A program made the position numbers and the translations under genes. From the NCBI RefSeq assembly GCF_000241345.1, contig NZ_BAED01000015.1, positions 1 through 56,180 of the forward strand: 56,180 bases of DNA, in the 5' to 3' direction. Shown one piece after another: positions 19,918 to 28,478 of the stretch (its first letter is position 1; each line of letters starts with the position of its first letter). The notes under the pieces are model-generated. The model was not told the origin of the DNA, did not search any database, and saw only the letters and a program-made list of their open reading frames with translations. Origin of the DNA: Gordonia amarae NBRC 15530 (GTDB lineage: Bacteria > Actinomycetota > Actinomycetes > Mycobacteriales > Mycobacteriaceae).

Positions 19918-21110
19918 GGCGTGAAACGGACTTCCTTCTCGAGGTCGGACAGGGCGCGGGCGAACAGGACGAGGCCGTCGTCATCGACGGGCAGCGGACC
20001 GGCCAGCAGCGGATAGATCTGGGCCGGATCCCATCCGGAGGCGGCAGCGGCGGCGTCGACGAGGGCGTCGACGGGACCGCCGGATCGCGGATCGTACGGC
20101 AATCCGACGGTGACGCTGATCTTCTGGAGGGCGTGGGCGCGCAGGGCGGCGGCGGACCGGTCGATGGCCCGGGACCGGTGGTACAACCGGCCCCGGGACC
20201 GGGTGGTCTCGTCGGACTTGACCACCACCGGCAGCGGTTCGGTCACCAGCGCGCCGAATCGCCTGCCCCGCCACAGCATCGCCGCCAGCAGACCGAATCC
20301 GGCGAGCAGCACCAGCGGCGCGATCGCGTCGGGGATGTCGTCGGTCGTATCGTCTCCGCCGTATGCGTCGTCGACCGAGGTGGGCTGGAACCAGACCACC
20401 TTGTCGGTGGGCGCCAGGGTCCGGATCGCGACGCCGGCGTTGTCGACGCGGGTGATCTCGTCGTTGCGCAACATGGTTCCGGTCATCACCACCGTTTCCG
20501 GTCGGTCCGGCGCCGGGGGCAACACCATCAGCTGAGCCGCGTCTCCGTCGACGAAACATTCTGTTGCGGATCCTGATTCGAACGGATGGAAGCCCTCCTC
20601 ACTGACGCTGACGGTGTCGTCGGGGGAGAGGGACGGCGTCGAGCAGCGGGCCGGGATGGTCTCGCGGGTGCCGGTCCCGGCCGCGGTGCCCACGGGTAGC
20701 TCCAGCGTACCCAGCTGCATGCTCGACGGTGCGATCAGGACCAGCCGCCGCGCGTCCCGGACCGCGGACAGCAGCTCCGACCCCCACCCTCTGCGCGTTC
20801 TGAACACGCTGCCCACCACCACCGTGGTGTTCGCGTCGATATCCGCCTCCGTCAGCGCGCGGCCGGTGCGCACGATCCTCACGTCGGCGTCGTGCGAATC
20901 GATCACCCTGGCCAGGGCCTCGGCCCCGACGGGCCTGGGGTTCTCGGGATCGAGCCAGCCGCCGCGAGAGGTCTGCGCACCCGCGATCAGCACGACCACC
21001 GCCACCACCGTCGCCACCAGCAGGGCGATGCCGAGGTACCACCACCAGCGGCCCCGTTTCGCGGGTGCGGCCGGTGCCGGAGCGGATGTGGGCAGGGTTG
21101 TCGCGGTCAT
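19914..21110 (-). CDS. DUF4350 domain membrane protein
   Basis: From ATG 21110 the protein has 398 residues. A membrane helix lies near residues 24-44 (YLGIALLVATVVAVVVLIAG). The extracytoplasmic DUF4350 domain follows (PVGAEALARVIDSHDADVRI, NTTVVVGSVF, RRLVLIAPSS). A second helix near 260-280 (LVLLAGFGLLAAMLW) leads to a cytoplasmic basic C-terminal region. DUF4350 resembles GATase1-like domains and occurs almost only in MoxR/DUF58 operons. Both ends overlap neighbours by 4 bp (ATGA). Function is unknown; the topology suggests an envelope-side sensor or client-binding module for the MoxR complex. Confidence 0.8.
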   Translation of the reverse strand: MTATTLPTSAPAPAAPAKRGRWWWYLGIALLVATVVAVVVLIAGAQTSRGGWLDPENPRPVGAEALARVIDSHDADVRIVRTGRALTEADIDANTTVVVGSVFRTRRGWGSELLSAVRDARRLVLIAPSSMQLGTLELPVGTAAGTGTRETIPARCSTPSLSPDDTVSVSEEGFHPFESGSATECFVDGDAAQLMVLPPAPDRPETVVMTGTMLRNDEITRVDNAGVAIRTLAPTDKVVWFQPTSVDDAYGGDDTTDDIPDAIAPLVLLAGFGLLAAMLWRGRRFGALVTEPLPVVVKSDETTRSRGRLYHRSRAIDRSAAALRAHALQKISVTVGLPYDPRSGGPVDALVDAAAAASGWDPAQIYPLLAGPLPVDDDGLVLFARALSDLEKEVRFTP

Positions 21111-21772
21111 GACACGGGCTCCGCGAGTGTGGTGCGGGTGTGCGGTGTGGTGCGGTCGAGGGTCCTCTCCAGGTCGACGGCGCGCCGGGCGTCGTCGGGA
21201 CCGGCGTGCGCCGACCCGTACACGACGCCATCGAAAACACCTGCCAACCACGATGTTTCCGCGGCCTGGGCGGGGAAGTGGCGGGCGAGTGCGGTGCTCA
21301 CCTCGTGCGCGGTCATCGTTGCCTCGCCGGGCAGCAGGGTGCGTTCGCGGGCACGCGCGGCGATGGCGCGCATGATCAGGTGCACGACCTCGTCGTGGTT
21401 GCCGTCGGACAGTGCGTGCTCGGCCATCGACCGCAGTTCGGCGGCGCTGCGCGTGCTCGGCCCGAGCGCCCCCGGATCCGGTGCGGTGCGCACCCGTCGG
21501 GTGCGCCGGACGAACCGCATCGCGTACGCGATGCCGCCGATGATCGCCAGGATCACCAGCACCACCACGAAGTTCGGCAGGTGCGGGGAGGAGCCGCTGA
21601 TCGCGTCGGTGAAGGAGTTGATCCGGTCGGAGATCCAGTCCGAGATCCGCTCCACCAGGCCAGGTTTGGACTCCTGATAGCGGGCCTTGTCGAGTTCGTC
21701 GCGCAGCCATTGCCGCGCCTCGTCATTGTCCGGGTTCGGCCCGGCTGCCAGGATGACGGCGCGCAGGCTCAT
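21107..21772 (-). CDS. DUF4129 domain membrane protein
   Basis: The 221-residue protein has an N-terminal helical stretch (ARQWLRDELDKARYQ), one clear membrane segment near residues 67-87 (FVVVLVILAIIGGIAYAMRF), and a C-terminal DUF4129 domain (SAAELRSMAEHALSDGNHDE, IAARARERTLLPGEATMTAHE). DUF4129 domains often end transglutaminase-like proteins and occur in MoxR operons. The ATG at 21772 overlaps the upstream stop by 4 bp, as does its own stop with the next gene. No enzymatic residues are evident. Confidence 0.75.
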   Translation of the reverse strand: MSLRAVILAAGPNPDNDEARQWLRDELDKARYQESKPGLVERISDWISDRINSFTDAISGSSPHLPNFVVVLVILAIIGGIAYAMRFVRRTRRVRTAPDPGALGPSTRSAAELRSMAEHALSDGNHDEVVHLIMRAIAARARERTLLPGEATMTAHEVSTALARHFPAQAAETSWLAGVFDGVVYGSAHAGPDDARRAVDLERTLDRTTPHTRTTLAEPVS

Positions 21773-23142
21773 GGCTGGTACGGCGGGTACTGGCCGGGGT
21801 ACGGCGCCGGCGCTCCGGTGGGGGGCACCTGTTGCCCGTAGGGGGACATCGGTTGTCCGTAAGGGGAATACGGGGCCTGGGTGTACGGGTTCTGGGTGTA
21901 CGGGATTTGGGCGAATGGGTGTGGGGGTTGACCGTACGCCGACGCCTGGCCGGTGTACCGGGACAACGGTTGCCAGCCCTCAGTGTGCTGCCCGGCGGCC
22001 ACCTCGGCCGCGACCTGCCCGAGGTCCAGATCGAAACCGTCCTTGCGGATACGGGAATCTAGGTGCAGCACAGCGGTGGTGACGGCCATGAACGGCTGGG
22101 TGAGCACGACGGCCACGACGGCGCCGATCAGGTAAAGGGAGATCATGGCCACTATGGCACCGGTCGATTCGGCGCCGTCGTCGATGGCCATCACGATGAT
22201 CGCGAGGATCTGGAAACCCATCTGGATGACCCACTGGATCACGCTGACGATCACATACATGAGCAGGAAGTTGCCGAGGGTGCGCCAGAACAGTCCGTCG
22301 GTCAGGGTCCACGAGCGCCGGATCGCGGCGATGGGGCCGAGGTTCTCGGTGAACAGCGCCGGCAGCGTCAGGGATATCCGCACGCCGAGCCATGCCAGCA
22401 GCACCATTGTTCCCAGGAGCAGCGCTATCCCGGCGAAGGTCAGCAGCCCGCTGTCGTCGGCCGCGCCGGCGATCAGCACCGCGACCGCCGCCGCCATGAC
22501 GGCGGCCCCACCCACCAGGAACAGGACGAACACGCCCAGGAACGCGGGAATCCGGCGCCGGGTCATCCGCCAGGTCTCGCCGAGCCTGGGCCGACGGCCG
22601 ACGGCCTGCTGGTTCAGTGGATACGCCAGCAGGCCCGAGCACATCCCGGACACCGCGCCGGCGGCCAGGAGGAGACCGCCCACGCCGACCACCAGCACAC
22701 CCTCGGCGACATTGTTCTCGATGTCGCCGCCGGAGGCCGCGGCCGCGATGACCACGGCGACGGCACCGCAGGTGAGCATGGTGAACAACTGCAGCAGCAG
22801 CACGAGCCCGAAGTACACGCGGGGCGCGGCGCGGACCGCGGCGAATGTCGCCGACAGGATGTCGCCGACCTTGAGCGGGCGCAACGGCAGGATGCCGGGC
22901 TTGTGCATCAGCATCGGATTGAGATATCCCCAGCCGGGGTATCCACCGAATCCGATCGGGGCCGGTGCTGGGGCCGGCGTCGGGTACGGGGTCGCGGTGG
23001 GTGGGCCTGTCTGCGGGACGGCGGCGGGGGACCAGCCTTCGGGGACTGCGGGGCCCGCGGCTGACGTCGACCCGGGCGCCACCCAGGCCGGTGGGCCCTG
23101 GCCGGCCCTGTCGCCCTGTCCGGGCGGGTTGCTGCTGGTCAC
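21769..23142 (-). CDS. Multi-pass membrane protein, glycerophosphodiesterase membrane-domain-like, first gene of the MoxR operon
   Basis: From GTG 23142 (GGAGGGA 8 bp upstream) the protein has 457 residues. The N-terminus is proline, alanine and glycine-rich (about 75 residues). LRPLKVGDILSATFAAVRA starts a region with about six membrane helices, typical of the membrane domain attached to some glycerophosphodiester phosphodiesterases, but no catalytic domain is present. The C-terminal 85 residues are a tyrosine/proline/glutamine repeat region (NPYTQAPYSPYGQPMSPYGQ), probably disordered and cytoplasmic. Function is unknown. Its position upstream of DUF4129, DUF4350, MoxR and DUF58 with 1-4 bp overlaps makes it the operon leader. 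Confidence 0.75.
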   Translation of the reverse strand: MTSSNPPGQGDRAGQGPPAWVAPGSTSAAGPAVPEGWSPAAVPQTGPPTATPYPTPAPAPAPIGFGGYPGWGYLNPMLMHKPGILPLRPLKVGDILSATFAAVRAAPRVYFGLVLLLQLFTMLTCGAVAVVIAAAASGGDIENNVAEGVLVVGVGGLLLAAGAVSGMCSGLLAYPLNQQAVGRRPRLGETWRMTRRRIPAFLGVFVLFLVGGAAVMAAAVAVLIAGAADDSGLLTFAGIALLLGTMVLLAWLGVRISLTLPALFTENLGPIAAIRRSWTLTDGLFWRTLGNFLLMYVIVSVIQWVIQMGFQILAIIVMAIDDGAESTGAIVAMISLYLIGAVVAVVLTQPFMAVTTAVLHLDSRIRKDGFDLDLGQVAAEVAAGQHTEGWQPLSRYTGQASAYGQPPHPFAQIPYTQNPYTQAPYSPYGQPMSPYGQQVPPTGAPAPYPGQYPPYQP

Positions 23143-23295
23143 GTGTGTTGTCCCTCCTGTCCGGCGACGGTACCAAATCCGGGCATCCCGGCCGCTGCTC
23201 CTGTCGGCGGATCGGTGGACACCGATAGCGTGGACCTGCGGATTCGGTGGGGCAGCCGTTCCCGGAGCGGTGGTTGCCGTGGTAGCTTCTCCGGG

Positions 23296-23309
23296 TAGAA
23301 CACGTTCTA
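23296..23309. promoter_or_regulatory. KstR-type operator
   Basis: TAGAACACGTTCTA fits the published KstR pattern TnnAACnnGTTnnA at every fixed position, and its 6-bp arms are a perfect inverted repeat. It lies 17 bp before the ATG of the ketosteroid isomerase gene, where a repressor would block the promoter. KstR (TetR family) represses sterol-catabolism genes in mycobacteria and rhodococci until a CoA-thioester intermediate binds it. kstR itself is not in the window. Confidence 0.75.
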
Positions 23310-23326
23310 GTTTTGGAGGATCGAGA

Positions 23327-23731
23327 ATGAGCGTCGAACAAGAAGCCACCACGCAGGAATCGCTGCAGGACAAGATCGCCACCACCGTCGCGGCGTATGT
23401 CGACCTGGTCGCGTCGGGCACCGGTGAGCAGATCGCCGACCTGTTCGCCGCAGGCGGCACCGTCGAGGACCCCATCGGGACGCCGGTGCGCACCACTCGC
23501 GACGAGATCGTCGAGTTCTACAACGTCATCGCGAACATGGACACCCGCACCACCGTCCTCAACTGGGAGAAGGTGGCCGGCGACACCGCCGTCTTCGAGT
23601 TCGTGCTCACCACCGGCACCGGCGGCATGAACTTCGAGATCACCCCTGTCGACATCATGGTGTTCGACGACGAGGGCAAGATCACCTCGATGCGCGCCGT
23701 CTGGCAGCCCTCGGACCTCAAGCAGGTCTGA
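23327..23731 (+). CDS. Steroid delta5-isomerase-like protein (NTF2 fold)
   Basis: The 134-residue protein matches ketosteroid isomerase in length and in active-site layout. Tyr24 lies in VAAYVDLVASG, Asp48 in TVEDPIG, and Asp109 in PVDIMVFDDEGKITSMRAVW. The spacing is close to Tyr16, Asp40 and Asp103 of the Pseudomonas putida enzyme. It would move the delta5 double bond of 3-oxo steroids to delta4. The KstR-type box upstream supports a role in sterol breakdown rather than a generic SnoaL function. GGAGGA lies 6 bp before the ATG. The nearest minus-strand gene starts at 23142, so this is a stand-alone unit. Confidence 0.8.
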   Translation: MSVEQEATTQESLQDKIATTVAAYVDLVASGTGEQIADLFAAGGTVEDPIGTPVRTTRDEIVEFYNVIANMDTRTTVLNWEKVAGDTAVFEFVLTTGTGGMNFEITPVDIMVFDDEGKITSMRAVWQPSDLKQV

Positions 23732-23751
23732 TCCCCCGAGCCTCCCGCCCC

Positions 23752-23846
23752 GCCGGTTGACCATCCGTCCGCCGGCTGATCACCCGTCCGCCGGTTGACC
23801 ACCCGTCCGCCGGTCGACCATCCGTCCGCCGGTTGACCATCCGTCC
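23752..23846. repeat. 19-bp tandem repeat, five copies, next to palindromic element
   Basis: Five consecutive 19-bp units of the form GCCGGTTGACCATCCGTCC run from 23752 with one or a few substitutions each. A sixth begins at 23847 and runs into the palindromic element. The first nine bases (GCCGGTTGA) are the outer edge of that element, so the array looks like a reiterated edge of it. It encodes nothing convincing. Confidence 0.85.
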
Positions 23847-23849
23847 GCC

Positions 23850-23969
23850 GGTTGAGGTGCGAAGAGCCGCTAGGCGATGAGCCTCGAAACCCAGTGAGAC
23901 GACAGTGTCCGCTCACCAGGTTTCGAGGCTTCGTCGCTTGCGCTCCTCGCGCCTCAACCGGCGAAGGGG
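23850..23969. repeat. Palindromic intergenic repeat, complete copy B
   Basis: Left arm about 23850-23893 (GGTTGAGGTGCG to CCTCGAAACCC), a loop with GACGACAGTGTC, and right arm about 23918-23959 (AGGTTTCGAGGC to GCGCCTCAACC), then GGCGAAGGGG. The left arm has CCGCTAGGCGATGAG where other copies have GCGCAAGCGACGAG. It lies between two genes on the same strand and just upstream of the glucosylglycerate hydrolase start, so transcription into that gene must start inside or read through the hairpin. Confidence 0.8.
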
Positions 23970-23993
23970 CCCGACGCAAGGCAGAATCCATCT

Positions 23994-25337
23994 GTGGCAC
24001 GCTACGGATTCACCCCGACGCAACTCTCGGCTCGGGCTGCCTACCTGCTCCGGGGCAACGACCTGGGCACGATGACCAGCGCGGCCCCCAAGCTGTACCC
24101 GCACATGTGGAGCTGGGACGCCGCGTTCGTCACCGTCGGCCTCGCCCCGCTGTCGGTCGAGCGAGCCGTCACCGAGATGGACACCCTGCTGTCGGCGCAG
24201 TGGTCCAACGGGATGATCCCGCACATCGTGTTCGCCAACGGCCGCGACGGCTACTTTCCCGGACCCGCCCGCTGGGAGTGCAGGCAGCTGGCCAGGTGTG
24301 CGCCACAGGATCGGGACACCTCCGGCATCACCCAGCCACCGGTGCATGCGATCGCCGTCGCCCGCATCCTGGACCACGCCCGTCGCCACGGCCGCACCAC
24401 CCGCGGCGTCGCCAACGAGTTCATCGACCGCCGCTGGGGGGATCTGGTGCGCTGGCATCGCTGGCTCGCCACCGCCCGCGATCCGCACGGCCGGGGCCGA
24501 GTCACCATCTACCACGGTTGGGAATCGGGGATGGACAACTCGCCCCGCTGGGATTCGGCGTACGCCAATGTGGTTCCCGGAGCGGATCTTCCGCCGTATA
24601 TCCGCGCCGACCTCGACCACGTCGGCGGCGACGTGTCGATGCGCCCGTCCAACCTGGAGTACGACCGCTACATCTGGCTCGTAGAACAGATGAAACGCGC
24701 GAACTATGACGACGAAACCCTCTCCGGCACGATGGATTTCGCTGTCGAAGATGTGTTCGTCAGCGCCATCCTCGCCGTGGCCTGCGAGGTGCTGGCCTCG
24801 ATCGGCGAGGACCACGCCAAACCGCTGTCCGATGTTCGTGAACTCCGCGGCTGGGCCGAGCGTTTCCGGTCCGGCGTTGTTGCGGCAACCAATGAACGTA
24901 ACGGTGCGGCAAGGGATTTCGATGTCCGGGCGAAGTCCTGGATCAACACCGAGACCATCGCCTGCTTCGCCCCGCTGCTGTGCGGCGGCCTGCCCCGGGA
25001 GCGCGAGCGTGCCCTCCTGCGGCTGTTCGAGGGGCCGCACTTCTGCGGCCACCCCGACCTGCGATTCGCGGTCCCGCCGTCCACATCGCCCATCTCGCCG
25101 GACTTCCGTGCCCGCGAATACTGGCGCGGCCCCGTCTGGCCGGTGATGACCTGGCTGTTCAGCTGGGCGTTCGCCCATCGCGGCTGGCCGGAGAAGTCCG
25201 CCCGCCTGCGCACCGAGGGCCTGCGCCAGGTCACCGACGGCAACTTCGCCGAATACTACGAACCGTTCACCGGCGAACCCCTCGGCAGCATGCAGCAAAG
25301 CTGGACCGCCGCAAGCGTTCTGGACTGGCTGGACTGA
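23994..25337 (+). CDS. Glucosylglycerate hydrolase-like glycoside hydrolase (GH63-type)
   Basis: The 447-residue protein is an (alpha/alpha)6-type glycosidase with PHMWSWDAAFVTVGLAPLSV near the start, WSNGMIPHIVF, TQPPVHAIAVARI, HGWESGMDNSPRWD, and REYWRGPVWPVMTWL near the end. This pattern is that of the mannosylglycerate/glucosylglycerate hydrolases of GH63, known from rapidly growing mycobacteria, which release glycerate from the compatible solute glucosylglycerate after nitrogen stress. WD and WESGMDNSPRWD contain acidic residues suited to an inverting mechanism. The GTG start follows the palindromic repeat by 24 bp. It converges with the TPM gene (24-bp gap). Confidence 0.75.
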   Translation: MARYGFTPTQLSARAAYLLRGNDLGTMTSAAPKLYPHMWSWDAAFVTVGLAPLSVERAVTEMDTLLSAQWSNGMIPHIVFANGRDGYFPGPARWECRQLARCAPQDRDTSGITQPPVHAIAVARILDHARRHGRTTRGVANEFIDRRWGDLVRWHRWLATARDPHGRGRVTIYHGWESGMDNSPRWDSAYANVVPGADLPPYIRADLDHVGGDVSMRPSNLEYDRYIWLVEQMKRANYDDETLSGTMDFAVEDVFVSAILAVACEVLASIGEDHAKPLSDVRELRGWAERFRSGVVAATNERNGAARDFDVRAKSWINTETIACFAPLLCGGLPRERERALLRLFEGPHFCGHPDLRFAVPPSTSPISPDFRAREYWRGPVWPVMTWLFSWAFAHRGWPEKSARLRTEGLRQVTDGNFAEYYEPFTGEPLGSMQQSWTAASVLDWLD

Positions 25338-25361
25338 ATCGCGGTCGCGGTCGGTCCGTTG

Positions 25362-27380
25362 CTAGAACCTGCCACCCACGCCGATGCGGCCGCTGCTCTG
25401 GGAGCCGCCGAACGACCCCGGGCTGCGGCCGCCGCTGCTGAAACCGCCACCGCCGAAGCCCCCTCCGAAACCGCCGCCGCGCATCGACCCGCGCAGGAAG
25501 CTGTCGACGAGAACGCCGGCGAGTACCGCGCCGGCCGCTGACCCGCCCGACGACTGCCGGGGCGCCTGGCTGTCCTCCCACTGCACCACGTCGCCCTGCG
25601 CGGCCATCAGCGCCTCGTCGGCGAGGCTGCCCGCGCGCCGGGCGGTGTCGATCGCGGTGACCGGGTCGCCTCCGGCGTCGGCGTTCGCGACGGCCAGCAG
25701 CCGCTGCGCCTCCGACAGCCGGGTGCGGGCGGTGGCCTGTACGGCCCCGCGCCGGGTGCCGATGAAGTCGGCCGCCGCATCCACCTTGGCGGTTGCCGAC
25801 GCGAGGGCGGCGTTGAGGAGTTCGGTGCGCCGGGTGCGTTCGGCGGCCGTGGACCGGGCCGTGGCCAGCGCGTCGTCGAGGTCGGCGTCGGCGTCGACGA
25901 GGGCGGTGAAGGTGCCGAGCGGGTCGGTGGCGAAGTCGTTCTCGGCGCGGCCGAGGGCGTCGCGGGCGATCGACGCGGCGGCGGCCAGGTCGGGTCCGCC
26001 GTCGGCGGTCAGCCCGTCGGCCTCGGCGAGTTCACCGCGCACCTCCTCGATGAGCGCCGGCATCCGCACATGCGCGACCCGCAGGTTCTCCTCGGCGCGG
26101 TCGATGGCGTCGAGCAGCGTCGACGCCTGTGCGATCGCACCCTCGGCGGAGCGGATCGCCGCCACAGCCTGCCCCTGCTCGCCGACGGGCAGCTCGAGTG
26201 CCTCGCGGCCCTGATCGGTGCTCGACTCGGCGAACGCGATCTGCTGTTCGGCCAGCGCCGGGTTGTCGGCGATCGAGGTGAGCGTGGCCGCGCCGTGCTT
26301 GCCGATCAGCTCGTCGAGCTTCGTGCGCGCCCCCGACAGCCGCGTCCGCAGGCCCACCAGTTCCTGGGTGAGCTCGGAGAATCGGGTGTCGGCGTTGATC
26401 AGCAGGTTGCGCATGGTGTCGAACTGCTCGACCTGCTCGTCGAGATCGTTGTCGACATCGGTGCAGGTGGTGATGATCTGCACCAGCATCGAGCGGCGTT
26501 GGTCGTCGGTTTCCGGAATGTCGTCGTCGAGGCGCTGGCGCAGCGCGAACGACGCCGCCACGCCCTTCTTCGCGGCATCGAGCGCGCGGGTGAACGGTTC
26601 GGTCTCCACCGCCCCGAACTCGCCGACGGCCAGTCGCAACTCCTCCTCGCTGGTGCGGATCGCGTTGTCGGTGTCGGTGAGGACCTCCCGCGACCACGGG
26701 TCGAGCACGTCGAGCGGCTGCGAGATCAACTGGTCGCCGGTGAGTTCCTGCTCGCGGACGGCGTCGAGGCCGTCGTCGATCCGCTTGCGGCGCCGCCTGC
26801 GCGAATACAGCAGCGCACCGCCGCCGCCCAGCACGGCCACCCCGCCGACGACGCCGACGAGCATGCCGGCACCGGAACTGTCGCCGGTTCCGGCCAGGCC
26901 GTCGACCGCACCCAGACCGGCATTCATCCATTCGTTCTTGCGCAGCGTCGGCACGATCTTGTCGTTCGCGATGGACTTGAGGTCGTCGCGGGAGATGTCG
27001 TCGATGCCTTCCGGCGAGTCGAAGTAGTACGAGCGTGACCCGGTGGCCACCGCCAGCAGCACGTCCCGGAACCCGAGGTCGCTGCGCGTGATGGTCTGCT
27101 GCGCCCACTGCTGCGCGGACAGATCGTCGAAGGTGTTGACGTACGCCACCCACAGCGTGATGTCGTGGTTCTCCTGCAGCTTGTCGATCGCGTTCTGCAG
27201 CCGCTCGGCCTGCGCGGTGTCGAGCACGTCCGCCGGGTCGTACACCTGGTTGGGCAGACGCGACGGCGGTTCGGCGTGCGCGGGCCCGGCCAGCAGCACG
27301 GCGAGCGCCGAGACGACGGTGACCAGGAACGCGAGTGTGGTCAGGCCCAGAGCGGTGACGCGGAGGACGGGAGGACGCAT
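25362..27380 (-). CDS. TPM-domain secreted/membrane protein with long coiled region
   Basis: The 672-residue protein starts with a signal peptide (hydrophobic residues about 10-33, AHA cleavage site). A TPM domain at about 45-160 follows (YDPADVLDTAQAERLQNAID, YVNTFDDLSAQQWAQQT, FRDVLLAVA). Then come a membrane helix near 172-192 followed by RRRRRKR, a long helical region rich in alanine, glutamate and arginine, and a glycine/serine-rich C-terminus (GGGFGGGFGGG). TPM proteins of this kind are found in photosystem repair in plants and as envelope proteins in bacteria; their bacterial biochemistry is unclear. The long cytosolic coil is a common actinobacterial extension. Confidence 0.8.
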   Translation of the reverse strand: MRPPVLRVTALGLTTLAFLVTVVSALAVLLAGPAHAEPPSRLPNQVYDPADVLDTAQAERLQNAIDKLQENHDITLWVAYVNTFDDLSAQQWAQQTITRSDLGFRDVLLAVATGSRSYYFDSPEGIDDISRDDLKSIANDKIVPTLRKNEWMNAGLGAVDGLAGTGDSSGAGMLVGVVGGVAVLGGGGALLYSRRRRRKRIDDGLDAVREQELTGDQLISQPLDVLDPWSREVLTDTDNAIRTSEEELRLAVGEFGAVETEPFTRALDAAKKGVAASFALRQRLDDDIPETDDQRRSMLVQIITTCTDVDNDLDEQVEQFDTMRNLLINADTRFSELTQELVGLRTRLSGARTKLDELIGKHGAATLTSIADNPALAEQQIAFAESSTDQGREALELPVGEQGQAVAAIRSAEGAIAQASTLLDAIDRAEENLRVAHVRMPALIEEVRGELAEADGLTADGGPDLAAAASIARDALGRAENDFATDPLGTFTALVDADADLDDALATARSTAAERTRRTELLNAALASATAKVDAAADFIGTRRGAVQATARTRLSEAQRLLAVANADAGGDPVTAIDTARRAGSLADEALMAAQGDVVQWEDSQAPRQSSGGSAAGAVLAGVLVDSFLRGSMRGGGFGGGFGGGGFSSGGRSPGSFGGSQSSGRIGVGGRF

Positions 27381-27440
27381 GCCCTAGACACTAGTGGTCG
27401 TTCACCCGAACTCACGACAGGCAATAGGCTCTGGCCCGGG

Positions 27441-28238
27441 TCAGCCCCGCCACTTGCACAGTGCTTCGACTGCGGACAGGTCGTAGTCGGGTCCGCAGAC
27501 GCCGACGGTGATCACCGACAACCCCAGTTCGGTGAGTTCCGCGGCCTGTCGCGCCGACTCGTCGGGGGAGGCGCCGTGCTTGATGGCCGCCGAATGTTCG
27601 ATGGTCGCCGGGTCGCGGCCCACGTCGGCGCAGTGCGCGGCGAGGATCTGTGCCTTACGCGGGTAGGTGTCGCGGTCGGCGAAGCTGTGCCACAGGTCGG
27701 CGTGCCCGGCCACATGCCGCAGCGTCTTCTTCTCCCCGCCGCCGCCGATGAGGATCGGGATGTCGCGGGTGGGTGCCGGATTGAGTGTGGCCAGCCGCGC
27801 GTCGATGCGGGGCAGTGCCGCCCCCAGGTCGTCGAGCCGTGATCCGGCGGTGCCGAACTCGTAGCCGTATTCGTCGTAGTCCCTGCGGAACCAGCCCGAC
27901 CCGATACCCAGGATGAGTCGGCCGCCGCTGATGTGGTCGACGGTGCGGGCCATGTCGGCCACCAGCTCCGGATTCCGGTACGAGTTGCAGGTCACCAGCG
28001 CACCGATCTCGATGCGCGAGGTCTGCTCCGCCCACGCACCGAGCATCGTCCAGCATTCGAAGTGGGCGCCGTCGCGGTCGCCGTACAGCGGGTAGAAGTG
28101 GTCCCAGTTGAACGCGATGTCGACGCCGAGATCCTCGGCGCGGCGCACCGCGTCCCGGATCAGTGCGTAGTCGGGTGCGTGCTGCGGCTGCAGCTGCACG
28201 CCGATCCGGACGGGGAACCCACGAGACTCAAGTGCCAT
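27441..28238 (-). CDS. LLM-class, probably F420-dependent, oxidoreductase
   Basis: From ATG 28238 the protein has 265 residues with the luciferase-like TIM-barrel pattern: RIGVQLQPQHAPDYALIRDA, VDIAFNWDHFYPLYGD, MLGAWAEQTSRIEIGALVTC, LVADMARTVDHISGGRLILG followed by IGSGW, and PILIGGGGEKKTLRHVAGHAD. Such proteins in Mycobacteriales mostly use F420, but FMN members share the fold. The substrate is unknown. The longer open frame upstream runs through the 34-bp tandem repeat and is not coding. Confidence 0.8.
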   Translation of the reverse strand: MALESRGFPVRIGVQLQPQHAPDYALIRDAVRRAEDLGVDIAFNWDHFYPLYGDRDGAHFECWTMLGAWAEQTSRIEIGALVTCNSYRNPELVADMARTVDHISGGRLILGIGSGWFRRDYDEYGYEFGTAGSRLDDLGAALPRIDARLATLNPAPTRDIPILIGGGGEKKTLRHVAGHADLWHSFADRDTYPRKAQILAAHCADVGRDPATIEHSAAIKHGASPDESARQAAELTELGLSVITVGVCGPDYDLSAVEALCKWRG

Positions 28239-28298
28239 GCGTCCAGTCCTAGCACCAACCGGACCTCTTCGTTGCTTGAGGTGTGACCAGGTGTCGCT

Positions 28299-28400
28299 AC
28301 TTGATCCCGGAGGGCGATGCGAGGAACCCGGCACTTGATCCCTGAGGGCGATGCGAGGAACCCGGCACTTGATCCCTGAGGGCGATGCGAGGAACGAGCG
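28299..28400. repeat. 34-bp tandem repeat, three copies
   Basis: Three head-to-tail 34-bp units start at 28299, 28333 and 28367 with ACTTGATCCC(T/G)GAGGGCG followed by ATGCGAGGAAC. The first two differ at one base; the third diverges in its last 8 bases. They sit in the divergent gap between the LLM gene and the MalY gene. The left flank (TTGCTTGAGGTGTGA) resembles the outer edge of the palindromic repeat found elsewhere in the window. There are no spacers, so it is not a CRISPR array. Confidence 0.85.
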
Positions 28401-28478
28401 AGCGTCTCGAAGGGTCCGGCGACCCGAGGCACCTGGCGGAACCACCCCGTCCGGTCTACCCCGGGGTATCAAGAGAAG

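Noticed and set aside
23852..23993. Coding frames through the palindromic repeats (MRCEE-type starts)
   Set aside because: They are translations of repeat arms and recur at each copy; no conserved protein is involved apart from the in-frame insert in GT87.
28299..28400. Possible CRISPR array
   Set aside because: Units are directly adjacent with no spacers, so it is a plain tandem repeat.
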